DNA of 64,000 nt from Pseudoramibacter alactolyticus ATCC 23263 (GTDB taxonomy: Bacteria; Bacillota; Clostridia; Eubacteriales; Eubacteriaceae): the NCBI RefSeq assembly GCF_000185505.1, contig NZ_GL622359.1, forward strand, positions 2,173,484 to 2,237,483. The letters are read 5' to 3'. A program made the position numbers and the translations under genes. Below the pieces are notes generated by a model that was not told where the DNA came from, searched no databases, and was given only the letters and a program-made list of their open reading frames with translations. Below, in pieces: positions 1 to 8,054 of this stretch (the first letter of the stretch is position 1; the number at the start of each line of letters is the position of its first letter).

Positions 1-5
1 CGTTT

Positions 6-768
6 TTATTTTTTATGTGAGGCATCGGGCTTCGGATTTTTCGGCCGGAGATTTTTGCAGCCAAAGCCACCCAATAGAGCGCTGGCTGCCAGTAAAAACA
101 GCCAGGGCGCAGCATCGTTAGCATCCCCAGTATGGGGAGATCGAGCTTTTGGGAAGTGAACCGAAGTTGCGGTCGGCCGCTGAAATGGTATTGATGTGTG
201 AGCCGGTGTCAGGGAGATGTTAAAATTGGTGGTAATCACACCGCCTTGATAGGCATCATCCGATTTGAATGCCAAAAACAGGGTGTGCCGGCCGGGTTTT
301 AGAGTCCTGAGATATTTGGGGTCTAACGTGAGGATGGTCGATCCGGATTTTAAGGCGTAATGTTTTGGATCTATGCGATGAGCGGCATCCGTCCCATTCA
401 GATAGGCCGAGGTGAAGTTGCGAAGATTGCTGTTGACCCGAAAGCGCAGTCCGACCGGGTTTTGGCGTGTCCAGGCGTTATTGGGACTTTCAAGCAAGGT
501 CAGCGGTTCCCTTGGATCGTGGCCAGCCGGCACCAGGACGATATCGCCGAAAGCGGGCAGCTCGGCACGGATAAAGCGCGCGAGGCGATTGGCAGTCAGA
601 TTGGTGTAATGGTTGCCGTTTTTGAGATAAACGTCGTAGGCGTATTTTTCTTGTTCGGGGGTCAATTCGATAACGGCTTTTAAGGGAGCGTCGGGCTTGT
701 CGAGGGTCTGGCCGTTGTCAGTGGCGCTCACGCGCAAATGGAGGCTTTCGCCGGCATCCGGTTTTTTT
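6..768 (-). pseudogene. 3' part of frameshifted BspA-like surface protein, with sorting-signal-like C terminus
   Basis: This reading frame continues the leucine-rich-repeat protein encoded just upstream. The two frames meet at an A7 tract (plus-strand T7 at 762-768). With one more A the upstream frame would read straight into this one, giving a single protein of about 1140 residues. The 243-residue open part has a beta-rich stretch. It ends in SPHTG (about residue 200 of the fragment), a hydrophobic segment and a Lys/Arg-rich tail, the order expected of an LPXTG-type sortase signal but with Ser in place of Leu. Read alone it has no signal peptide and only a TTG start without a clear ribosome site, so it is better seen as the 3' end of the upstream gene than as its own gene. 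Confidence 0.75.
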
Positions 769-3439
769 CTTTTACTGTGAGGACGAAATGGTGATTTTGA
801 TTGCCTGCGGTCAGCAGATTTTCCAACTGCTGAATTTCAATTTTGCGGTTATTTTGGGTGGTTTTCTGATAATCCAGGTCGACAAGCTGAACGTTGTTGT
901 TCTTGGCGAGAGCCGTGATGCTTGCGTTGGGATGGTGGGTGAAGACGGTGATTCGGTGCCCGATATTCAGGGAAAACACATCTCGACCGAGGTTTGTGCC
1001 GCCGGGGATATAAATGGAGCGAAGCTGGTTGGCTGATTTAAAGGCCTCATCGCCGACGGATTTCAGCGAAACGGGCAGTTCCAGATGGGTGATCTTCGAC
1101 CAGGCGGCGAAGCCCTGCATGCCGACGCTTTTGAGGGTTTCGGGCAGATAAAGCTCTTCAGCATTGGGGAAAAAGGCAGAACCGCAACGGGCGACATCGG
1201 TGATGTGGCGCGAATAAATCACATGCTTGGCATTATCCAGACCGGAAACCGCGTAGCTGTTAATTTGGGTGACGCCGTCCGGGATTTCGATAGATTTGAG
1301 GTTTTCGAGTTCATAGAAGGCCAGACCGCCGATCTTTTTGAGCCGCTTGGGGACATTGATTTCTTTGAGGGATTCGCAGCCGAGAAAAGCGGCGTCATCG
1401 ATGGTTTCAATGCTGTCGGACAGGTGAATTTTTTCAACTTCAAAGCAGTTGGCAAAGGCGGCGCTGCCGATGCGTTGAACCCCTTCGCTCATGGTTACGG
1501 ATTTCAGGTGGTCATGGACGCTGGCGACGCCGGGACCGATAGCAGTGGTCCCTTTTTCGAGGCGCAGGTCTTTAATGCCCGGCGCGGCATAGACAAGGGT
1601 GGTGCCTTCGTAGACGCTTCCTTCAAAGTCGTGGTATCGGGCGTTGCCCTTGGCAAAGACGATCTGTTTTAAAATGGACGTGTTGTGTGCATCGTTTATA
1701 TCGAAAAGCTTGGGGAAGCTGCCGTTGGCCGGCCCTTTAAAGCTTGCCGGAAAGGCGATGCGCGTCAAAGCATCGGTGCTGGTAAACGCTTGGGTGTCGA
1801 CGCTTTGAAGCCCCTCGGGAAGCTCGAGGGAGTGGAGACCGGCGCTGGCAAAGGCCGATCGCCCAATGGTGGTGAGCGCGCTGCCCTTGGCGAAGGTAAA
1901 TTTAGATAGAGCAGTGGTAAAGGCAAAGGCGTAGTCGCCAATGGTCCGGCATTTTTTTGGCAGGGTGAAGCTTTGCAGCTGGCTGCAGCCCGAGAAGGTG
2001 GCCGGTTCAATGCGGGTGACGGGGCTATCCGCGGGAATTGTTACGCGCTTGAGTGCCTTGCACCCTTTGAAAGCGCTGTCGCCAATCGCGGTGACTGAGG
2101 CCGGAACGCTCAGACTGGTTAAGGCCGTGCAGTTTTCAAAAGCGCTGCGGCCGATATGGTCGAGTTCCGCGGCATTAGAAGTATCCACCGATACGAGGGC
2201 GGTGCAGCCCTTAAAGGCGCCGTCTTCAATAGCGGTTACTTTTTTCCCTAAGGTGATCTGGGTGATGGCTTTACCCTGGAAGGCGGAGGCGGCTATTTTT
2301 TTGACGTTGTCCGGGATGGTGATCTTTGTATCGTGGCCGTAGTAATCGAGGAGAACGCCGTTTTTATCGATTTTGAACAGCTCACCTTCAGCAGCTTTGA
2401 CCGTCACGTTGACCGTGGCGAGATGGCCGTCGGCTGCAGCGGCCATGATGGTGAGACTGCCGGTTTTTTTGGTTTGGATGCGGCCGGTATCGTCGACGCT
2501 GGCAATGTCGGGATTGCTCGAGATGTAGTGCACCCGCGTATCAGTGGCATCAGCCGGTGCTTTTTTTAGGGTCAGGGTGTGGCTGTCGCCTGCCTGGAGC
2601 GTGAGACTGGAGGTGTCAAAGGCGAAGGTATTCAAAAATCGAAAAGCGGATTTATTTTTAAAGTTGATCTTCGTTTGGTTATTTTGGGCATAAATGGCAT
2701 CGTATTTGGTTTTGAGCGTGGAGGGATCGCCGCCATAATAGGTGGTGGCCGTCCAGGTTTCGGTGGGATTGGCGGGAATTACCGTCGCGTCATTTTCAAA
2801 ACGCACCCAAGTAAAAGCGGAACCCATATCGTCGGTCAGGCAATCGCCGATCGCGGTAACGCTGGCCGGCACATTTACCCCGCGCAGATTATAGCAGGAA
2901 GAAAACGGAGTCTTGCCGATGGTCTTCAGGCCATCGTTGAGGTGAACGGCATAAAGCTTACTATTGTAATAAGCGCTGTTGCCCAATGTTTGAAGACTGG
3001 CGGGCATTTTGGCAAATTCGATGCCGCTGGAATAAAAGGCTTTGTCGCCGATGCTTGTGATTCCTTCAGGCAGCGCGACATATTGAAGGGCTGAACAGCC
3101 ATTAAAAGCATTGCTGCCGATTGTTTTAAGCCCCTTTCTCATCGTAACCGTTCTTAGCGCGGAGCAATGATAAAAGGCGCTACTGTCGATGGTTGTGACG
3201 CTGTCCGGGATTTTAACCTCGGTGATGGGTTTGCCAGCAAAAGCTGAAGCGCCGATGGTTTTAACGCCGTCTGGAATGACGGCGACGGTGCCCGATCCGG
3301 TGTATTGGGTGAGTGTGCCGCTACTGTCGATGGCAAAATCGCTGTCGGCCTTTGCTGTGGGCACAAATATCTGGAGCATCGCCAGACAGAGAATCAAGGT
3401 GAAGATGCCGATTCGGTTGTGTTTTAATATTTTCATCAT
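728..3439 (-). CDS. BspA-like leucine-rich-repeat secreted surface protein (5' part of frameshifted gene)
   Basis: A large secreted protein, probably a surface adhesin or host-binding protein. Residues 1-32 form a signal peptide ending near AKADS. Two blocks of BspA/LRR_5-type repeats follow (about 40-255 and 355-850), with the recurring pattern of an aliphatic strand, TIGxxAF and a C-x-A/S-L turn. Between them, about residues 272-350, lies an Ig-like Big_2 domain. The start is the first of two ATGs behind GGAAGG. The last dozen residues are out of phase: the frame shifts at the A7 tract (762-768) and the true C terminus is in the adjoining 6-768 frame. BspA-like proteins are common in oral and gut anaerobes. 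The ligand cannot be told from sequence. There are no co-transcribed neighbours upstream. Confidence 0.85.
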   Translation of the reverse strand: MMKILKHNRIGIFTLILCLAMLQIFVPTAKADSDFAIDSSGTLTQYTGSGTVAVIPDGVKTIGASAFAGKPITEVKIPDSVTTIDSSAFYHCSALRTVTMRKGLKTIGSNAFNGCSALQYVALPEGITSIGDKAFYSSGIEFAKMPASLQTLGNSAYYNSKLYAVHLNDGLKTIGKTPFSSCYNLRGVNVPASVTAIGDCLTDDMGSAFTWVRFENDATVIPANPTETWTATTYYGGDPSTLKTKYDAIYAQNNQTKINFKNKSAFRFLNTFAFDTSSLTLQAGDSHTLTLKKAPADATDTRVHYISSNPDIASVDDTGRIQTKKTGSLTIMAAAADGHLATVNVTVKAAEGELFKIDKNGVLLDYYGHDTKITIPDNVKKIAASAFQGKAITQITLGKKVTAIEDGAFKGCTALVSVDTSNAAELDHIGRSAFENCTALTSLSVPASVTAIGDSAFKGCKALKRVTIPADSPVTRIEPATFSGCSQLQSFTLPKKCRTIGDYAFAFTTALSKFTFAKGSALTTIGRSAFASAGLHSLELPEGLQSVDTQAFTSTDALTRIAFPASFKGPANGSFPKLFDINDAHNTSILKQIVFAKGNARYHDFEGSVYEGTTLVYAAPGIKDLRLEKGTTAIGPGVASVHDHLKSVTMSEGVQRIGSAAFANCFEVEKIHLSDSIETIDDAAFLGCESLKEINVPKRLKKIGGLAFYELENLKSIEIPDGVTQINSYAVSGLDNAKHVIYSRHITDVARCGSAFFPNAEELYLPETLKSVGMQGFAAWSKITHLELPVSLKSVGDEAFKSANQLRSIYIPGGTNLGRDVFSLNIGHRITVFTHHPNASITALAKNNNVQLVDLDYQKTTQNNRKIEIQQLENLLTAGNQNHHFVLTVKEKNRMPAKASICA

Positions 3440-3499
3440 GGACCTTCCTTCAAAAAGATTTAGCAGAAAAATAAGCCATGGCTAACAAAACTTAAAATT

Positions 3500-3528
3500 A
3501 TATTAACAGCTTGACGGAGGGATGTCAA
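3500..3528 (-). promoter_or_regulatory. Sigma-A-type promoter for the BspA-like gene
   Basis: On the minus strand, TTGACA (3523-3528) and TAATAT (3500-3505) are separated by 17 bases, about 60 bases upstream of the BspA-like start codon. Confidence 0.6.
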
Positions 3529-3630
3529 TATTTTCAGGCTTAAAAATTTTAGAGAGGACTACGAATTGCCATTAAAAAACACCTTTGCCAATAATGGCAG
3601 AGACGTCAGGTTGAAATCTGCAATTTATCT

Positions 3631-3903
3631 TTACGACACGCGATTAATGGCCTCCATCTGGACGGGTTTATCTGCGCGGCCGGCCACCGCAGGTGAGTGG
3701 ATTACAACACTCACACATTTGCCTTGCCGGACCAGGTCCGTTAAAACGTCGCTGATAGCGGCCTGGGTGTGTGCGTCCAGGCTGCCGGTGGGCTCGTATG
3801 TCAGGATGATCTCGGACTCATAGGAAAGGGCCCGGGCGATGACGGCGCGCTGCTGACGTTTTAAATTGAGGTGATTGCATAGATCGGCGGCCGCCCAAAA
3901 AAC
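3631..3903 (-). pseudogene. ABC-transporter ATPase remnant (MacB/LolD-like C-terminal half)
   Basis: The minus strand encodes about 90 residues resembling the second half of a lipoprotein/peptide-export-type ABC ATPase. It has RQQRAVIARAL after the place of the signature motif, then ILTYEPTGSLD at Walker B and the D-loop, then VSVVIHSP near the H-loop. The signature LSGG is replaced by LNLK and the Walker B Asp is Tyr, so it could not hydrolyse ATP. The frame is closed by a stop at 3904-3906 and lacks the Walker A half. There is no start codon or ribosome site. It is a dead fragment lying between the BspA gene and the glycerol operon. The 85-codon plus-strand frame over the same bases is only its shadow. 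Confidence 0.7.
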
Positions 3904-3905
3904 TT

Positions 3906-3942
3906 AAAAAGGCCGTCACAGATTATCTGTGACAGCCTTAAG
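3906..3942 (-). terminator. Rho-independent terminator of the glycerol operon
   Basis: An inverted repeat of about 13 base pairs (AAGGCcGTCACAGA against TCTGTGACaGCCTT) just beyond the DUF1667 stop codon. On the minus strand it is followed by TTTTTAAG. Confidence 0.8.
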
Positions 3943-3956
3943 GATTCACCTTTGAC

Positions 3957-4316
3957 CTAAACCGCGGGCATGGTCTTAGTGGCCACGATGTCGATACCGG
4001 TGCCGCACACGTCTTTGAGCACCACGTCGCCCATTTTTACCGGGGCCTTCACGACAACCTTGGCGAGTTCCGTCATGCAGTCGAAGATCTTGCCCTTCGG
4101 AATTTCCCGGGCGGTTTTCACCGGCAGGCGGTGAAGCATGGCCCCTTTGATGACCACCGTCGACGGCACAATGCGTCTTGGGTCGGTCATTTCCTGGATG
4201 CCGTAGCGTTCGCCGTTCTTGCAGGAGTTGCCCGTGACCGTCCAGTTGTCGCCTTCCCCCTCAACGGTCAGGTGGCAGCCCATCGGACAGGCAATGCAAG
4301 TCATTTCTTTTTTCAT
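3957..4316 (-). CDS. DUF1667 cysteine-motif protein of the glycerol-3-phosphate oxidation set
   Basis: A 119-residue protein of the DUF1667 family. It starts MKKEMTCIACPMGC and has Cys at 7, 10, 14 and 32, a layout suited to binding an iron-sulfur cluster or zinc. The family is nearly always encoded right after the two flavin dehydrogenase-type genes found here. It is thought to act as a small electron-transfer or assembly partner of that complex, though its exact role is not established. It begins directly after the stop of the preceding oxidoreductase, with GGAGG upstream of ATG. A strong terminator follows. Cytoplasmic, with no membrane segment. Confidence 0.85.
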   Translation of the reverse strand: MKKEMTCIACPMGCHLTVEGEGDNWTVTGNSCKNGERYGIQEMTDPRRIVPSTVVIKGAMLHRLPVKTAREIPKGKIFDCMTELAKVVVKAPVKMGDVVLKDVCGTGIDIVATKTMPAV

Positions 4317-5585
4317 TTATTTAGCCTCCTTCGGTTCCACGACGAATTTGAGTTCGCCGTCGGGATATTGTTCCAAAACACTCTTCTTGATTTTGAAGTT
4401 GACCATTTCCGCCGGCACAAACTTCTGGGCACGCTTGGTGGCAATCTTTTCGCCGCCGATATAGGCGTTGATCACCGAGTCGGTGCAGACATTCCGAACA
4501 CGCATATAGCAGTTGACGTCGTCATCGAGGTTGGCCACGGTGATTTTTTCCGGCACCACGTTGCCGATGCCGTCGCCGTTGACCGTTTCGAAATTAACGT
4601 CTTCTTCCAGATGACCCTTCACGTAGCGGGCCGCGCCTTTGCCGGCAAGGGCCGCTTCCTGGGATACGAAGTCGACCAGATCGTGCACGTGGACGACGTT
4701 GCCCGCGGCAAAGACGCCGGGCAGATTGGTTTCGCACAGCTCGGAGATGGACGGCCCGCTGGTGCGGCGGTCGATTTCGACGCCGGCGCCCCGGGAAATT
4801 TCATTTTCCGGAATCAGCCCCACCGAAAGCAACAAGGTGTCGCAGGGAACGGTTTCCGTCGTGCCCGGGATGGGCTTCAGGTGTTCGTCCACTTGGGTGA
4901 TGTCCACCGCTTCCACCCGGTCTTTGCCGTGGATGAAGGTGATGGTGTGGGACAGCTTGAGCGGAATGTCGTAGTCGTCCAGGCACTGAACGATGTTGCG
5001 GGTCAGGCCGTTGGAATAGGGCATGATTTCGCAGACCGCCTTGACATGGGCGCCTTCTAAGGTCATGCGGCGGGCCATGATCAGGCCGATGTCCCCGGAG
5101 CCCAAGATCACGACTTCCTTGCCCGTCATATAGCCTTCCATGTTGATGAAGCGCTGGGCGGTGCCGGCGGTGAAGACGCCGGAAGGTCTGAACCCGGGAA
5201 TGCCGATGGCGCCGGCGGTTCTTTCGCGGCAGCCCATGGTGAGGATCACGGACTTGGCCTGAAGCGCCATATAACCGTCTTCTTCGTTGATGGCGTGCAC
5301 GGTTTTCACGTCGCCGTCCGCCGTCAGGTCGAGCACCATGGTGTTGAGCTTGTAGGGAATGCCGGCTTCCGCGGCCATGTCGATGTAGCGTTCGGCATAT
5401 TCCGGGCCGGTGAGCTGTTCTTTAAAGGTGTGCAGGCCGAAGCCGTTGTGGATGCATTGATTCAAAATGCCGCCGAGTTCGCGGTCGCGTTCGAGAATCA
5501 GAATATTGTCGACGCCTTCTTTTTGGGCTTCAACAGCAGCAGCAAGACCGGCGGGGCCTCCGCCGATGACTATAATATCGTACAT
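4317..5585 (-). CDS. NAD(P)/FAD-dependent oxidoreductase, partner of the GlpA-like dehydrogenase
   Basis: A 422-residue two-dinucleotide-fold flavoprotein. The FAD site IIVIGGGPAGL lies at residues 4-14 and a second GxGxxG (VVILGSGDIGL) near residue 160 should bind NAD(P). The CGSxxx-type redox disulfide is not evident, so it is not a classical disulfide reductase. Such proteins sit between a GlpA-like dehydrogenase and a DUF1667 protein in many clostridia and spirochaetes. It is likely the subunit that passes electrons from glycerol-3-phosphate oxidation to NAD or another carrier. ATG start behind GGGAGGAAG, 18 bases after the upstream gene. Confidence 0.85.
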   Translation of the reverse strand: MYDIIVIGGGPAGLAAAVEAQKEGVDNILILERDRELGGILNQCIHNGFGLHTFKEQLTGPEYAERYIDMAAEAGIPYKLNTMVLDLTADGDVKTVHAINEEDGYMALQAKSVILTMGCRERTAGAIGIPGFRPSGVFTAGTAQRFINMEGYMTGKEVVILGSGDIGLIMARRMTLEGAHVKAVCEIMPYSNGLTRNIVQCLDDYDIPLKLSHTITFIHGKDRVEAVDITQVDEHLKPIPGTTETVPCDTLLLSVGLIPENEISRGAGVEIDRRTSGPSISELCETNLPGVFAAGNVVHVHDLVDFVSQEAALAGKGAARYVKGHLEEDVNFETVNGDGIGNVVPEKITVANLDDDVNCYMRVRNVCTDSVINAYIGGEKIATKRAQKFVPAEMVNFKIKKSVLEQYPDGELKFVVEPKEAK

Positions 5586-5603
5586 AGTAAGACTTCCTCC
5601 CCG

Positions 5604-7085
5604 TTATTGATTATTTTTCGTTTTGCCATTGAGGATATAGCTCGTATCCTTGGCGTCGTACATAATGTCTTCCATGTCGCAGCCGAGCTCGCGGGCGAGA
5701 ATTTCGACCACGCGGGGCGAGCAGAAGCCGCCCTGGCAGCGGCCGGCCCCCGGACGGCAGCGTTTCTTCACGCCGTTGACGGTGGTGGCGCCGGCGTTGC
5801 GGTGGATCACATCGACGATTTCCGCTTCGGTGATGGATTCGCAGCGGCAGATGATCTTGCCGTAGCGCGGATCGGCTTCGATGGCTTTTTTCTTATCTTC
5901 GTCGGACAATTCGTTGAAGATGAGATGCGGCCGGGCCTTCGGGTTAAAGCTTTCGTTGATCGCCGGGGTGACGCCTTCCCGTTCGAGCATCGGCAGAATG
6001 ATGTCTTCCACACAGTAATAGGCGGCAGCCGGGGCGGAGGTCAGGCCGGGGGATTCGTAGCCGGCGAAGTTGACGAAGTTCTTAACCGGGGATTCTTCGA
6101 TGATGAAGTCGCCGTCGGTGGTGGTGTAGGTGTCGGCCACCGGAGTATTGCGCGTTCCGGCGTAGGAGCGGATGATTTTGTTGAAGTATTGGCCGAGGGC
6201 CGGGCAGTTCTTCAGCGCGTTTTCCTTGATGTAGTCGAGGCGGTCCCGGGTGGTGTTGATGTCGCCCTTTTCCACCGGCATGGCATCCGGCCCGATGAGC
6301 AGGTTGCCGTGGACGGTCGGCGAGACAAGGATCCCTTTCCCGACTTTGGTCGGGCAGGGGAAGATGACGTTGTGCACCAGATCGCCGATTTCCTTGTCGA
6401 AGATGAAGTACACCCCGCGGCGGGCCAGCAGCTTGAAGTAGGGATCGCCGATCATGTTGTAAATATCGTCGGCGTAGACCCCGGCCGCATTGACCACAAA
6501 TCTCGCTTCGACGTCTTCGGCTGTGGTTTCGATTTTGAAGGTGCCGTCGTCTTTTTTGGCGATATTCGTCACCAGGTGGTTGAGCTTGAGTTCAACCCCG
6601 TTGTCAATGGCGTTTTCCGCCACGCGAACACCCAGCTCGTAGGGGGAGACCAAACCGGCCGTGCCTGCGTAAAGTGCGCCACAGATGTCCGGGGCCAGGT
6701 TTTCTTCCATTTCGTGGACTTCGTCTTCAAACAGGATGCGCATGTTCGGCACGCCGTTTTCCAGGCCGCGTTTGTACAGCTCCTGCAGGGTGTACATTTC
6801 GTGTTCCGTGTGGGCGACGACCAGGGAGCCGGTACGCCTGAAGGGAACGCAAAGATCCCGGCAGACCTTTTCGTACATGATGTTGCCCGGCGCGTTGAAG
6901 CGGCCCTTTAATTTGTGGGGCACCGCGTCGAAGCCAGCGTGGACAATCGCTGAGTTGGCTTTGGTGATCTGGTTGGCCACATCATTTTCGCCATCCAGCA
7001 AGACGACGTTCAGCTGATAACGGGAGAGCTCCCGTGCTACGTAGGACCCGGCAATACCGGCACCTATTATAGCGATATCATACAT
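5604..7085 (-). CDS. GlpA-like FAD-dependent glycerol-3-phosphate dehydrogenase with BFD-type iron-sulfur domain
   Basis: A 493-residue protein that should oxidise glycerol-3-phosphate to dihydroxyacetone phosphate. The N-terminal DAO fold carries MYDIAIIGAGIAGSYVAREL at 1-20 (FAD binding). The C-terminal quarter has a BFD-like [2Fe-2S] domain with CRC, then CRPGAGRCQGGFC, giving the expected Cys spacing. Start ATG 7085 was chosen because AGGAGG lies 9-10 bases upstream. A longer frame to 7148 runs through the leader terminator hairpin and has no ribosome site. It follows glpP and precedes the NAD/FAD oxidoreductase and DUF1667 genes. The leader hairpin (7122-7173) suggests control by GlpP antitermination. 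Confidence 0.88.
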   Translation of the reverse strand: MYDIAIIGAGIAGSYVARELSRYQLNVVLLDGENDVANQITKANSAIVHAGFDAVPHKLKGRFNAPGNIMYEKVCRDLCVPFRRTGSLVVAHTEHEMYTLQELYKRGLENGVPNMRILFEDEVHEMEENLAPDICGALYAGTAGLVSPYELGVRVAENAIDNGVELKLNHLVTNIAKKDDGTFKIETTAEDVEARFVVNAAGVYADDIYNMIGDPYFKLLARRGVYFIFDKEIGDLVHNVIFPCPTKVGKGILVSPTVHGNLLIGPDAMPVEKGDINTTRDRLDYIKENALKNCPALGQYFNKIIRSYAGTRNTPVADTYTTTDGDFIIEESPVKNFVNFAGYESPGLTSAPAAAYYCVEDIILPMLEREGVTPAINESFNPKARPHLIFNELSDEDKKKAIEADPRYGKIICRCESITEAEIVDVIHRNAGATTVNGVKKRCRPGAGRCQGGFCSPRVVEILARELGCDMEDIMYDAKDTSYILNGKTKNNQ

Positions 7086-7121
7086 AATAAAATCCTCCTT
7101 GATGATAAATAAATTTATAAA

Positions 7122-7173
7122 TAAAAAACCGCACAAGACTTCACGCATTTAATCATCCGTGAAAAAAGTGCGG
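7122..7173 (-). promoter_or_regulatory. Leader terminator ahead of the GlpA-like gene, candidate GlpP antitermination site
   Basis: On the minus strand, CCGCAC (7168-7173 side) pairs with GTGCGG (7129-7134). An inner stem pairs TTCACG with CGTGAA, and six U residues follow. This is a complete intrinsic terminator lying between glpP and the dehydrogenase start. In Bacillus subtilis the glpD leader has such a terminator, overcome by GlpP with glycerol-3-phosphate. That this one works the same way is inferred. Confidence 0.65.
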
Positions 7174-7225
7174 CTCTCCATTGCCCGTTGATTGATTTAG
7201 TTGTTGAGGTCGTGCGTCGATGGGG

Positions 7226-7834
7226 TCAAGACCGCAGGTCTTTCGCGTATGCTAAGAGGGAATTGAAAGCGTCCCACAAAGGCTTATGCGACGTAGAGGA
7301 CGACAGGCTGCCCGCTTCCAGGCAGGTTCTGACTTCGTCTTCGGTTTCGATAAAGCCGCCGGTGATAATCGGCAGGGACAGTTCTTTGTGGACCCGTTCA
7401 ATCACCTTGGGAACGAGCCCGGGCAGAATCTCGACGGCATCGGGTTTGATCTTGCGCGCCGAGTTAAGGGTGACATCCATCGCGGACGAATCCAGAAGGA
7501 AAAGCCGCTGAATGGTCATCAGGCCCTCTTTGCGCGCCTGGGTGATCAGTGCGTTGCGGGTGGAGATCACGCCGGTGGGGCGAATCTTTTCCCGCAGGTA
7601 GCGGATGAAGTAATGGTCCTCCGCATAGCCCTTGAGCAGATCAAGATGCACAAAGGCGTATTTGCCGGCTGCATTCACGAGGTCCACCATGGGTTTCAAG
7701 TTGTAAATATTGCCGGTGAGTAGAAAGACGACCTGGCAGGGAGAATCCACCGCGGCGTGAATATCTCGCGGATTGCGAATCGCGGCGATCACCGGATTTG
7801 CTTCAAGCAGATGCTGACATTTTAAAGTCGCCAC
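7226..7834 (-). CDS. glpP: GlpP, glycerol-3-phosphate-responsive antiterminator
   Basis: A 202-residue TIM-barrel-like RNA-binding antiterminator. Family landmarks are easy to see: PVIAAIRNPRDI near the N terminus, VVFLLTGNIYNLKPMV, FVHLDLLKGY, GVISTRNALI, RLFLLDSSAMD, KPDAVEILPGLVPKVI and LPIITGGFIET. When loaded with glycerol-3-phosphate, GlpP binds leader mRNA of glycerol genes and prevents termination. The start is GTG (7834) behind GGGAGG. The gene sits between glpK and the dehydrogenase genes, and possible target leaders lie in front of both itself and the dehydrogenase. Cytoplasmic. Confidence 0.93.
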   Translation of the reverse strand: MATLKCQHLLEANPVIAAIRNPRDIHAAVDSPCQVVFLLTGNIYNLKPMVDLVNAAGKYAFVHLDLLKGYAEDHYFIRYLREKIRPTGVISTRNALITQARKEGLMTIQRLFLLDSSAMDVTLNSARKIKPDAVEILPGLVPKVIERVHKELSLPIITGGFIETEDEVRTCLEAGSLSSSTSHKPLWDAFNSLLAYAKDLRS

Positions 7835-7875
7835 CTCGGACCTCCCGTAAGCTATCAGATAGTGATTTGAATATA

Positions 7876-7965
7876 AAACCGTGTGAAGGCGGGGAGGTTA
7901 GCTCAATCCGTCCTGCGTCTGAGTGATGGCTGCGAGATAGCCTGGGCTAACCCTCCCGTTTCACG
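7876..7965 (-). promoter_or_regulatory. Long inverted repeat in the glpP leader, terminator-like
   Basis: On the minus strand GTGAAACGGGAGGGTTAGC (from 7964) pairs with GCTAACCTCCCCGCCTTCAC (to 7883) across a loop of about 45 bases. ACGGTTTTAT follows. This looks like a leader terminator upstream of glpP, perhaps under its own control. Function is inferred. Confidence 0.5.
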
Positions 7966-7969
7966 CACA

Positions 7970-8001
7970 AACTCTCCGACAGGAAGCCCCGTCGGAGAGT
8001 G
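7970..8001 (-). terminator. Perfect hairpin after glpK
   Basis: ACTCTCCGAC (7971-7980) and GTCGGAGAGT (7991-8000) form a perfect 10-bp stem with a 10-base loop, 54 bases beyond the glpK stop. Only TTTGTG follows on the minus strand, so termination is probably partial and glpP could be read through from glpK. Confidence 0.6.
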
Positions 8002-8054
8002 ATGTCTGTCGTTTTATTGAATACGACCAGAATGATAATTGAAATGAATCGCTT

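Noticed and set aside
5295-6911. 538-codon open frame opposite the glycerol oxidation genes
   Set aside because: It is antisense to two clear flavoproteins. Its composition (Val, Phe, Asp, His, Gly) is what the opposite strand of GC-rich codons gives, and it has no motifs.
7876-8001. Possible metabolite riboswitch (cobalamin-like) between glpK and glpP
   Set aside because: The conserved core boxes of known classes could not be found in the right order; a terminator-type leader explains the structure better.
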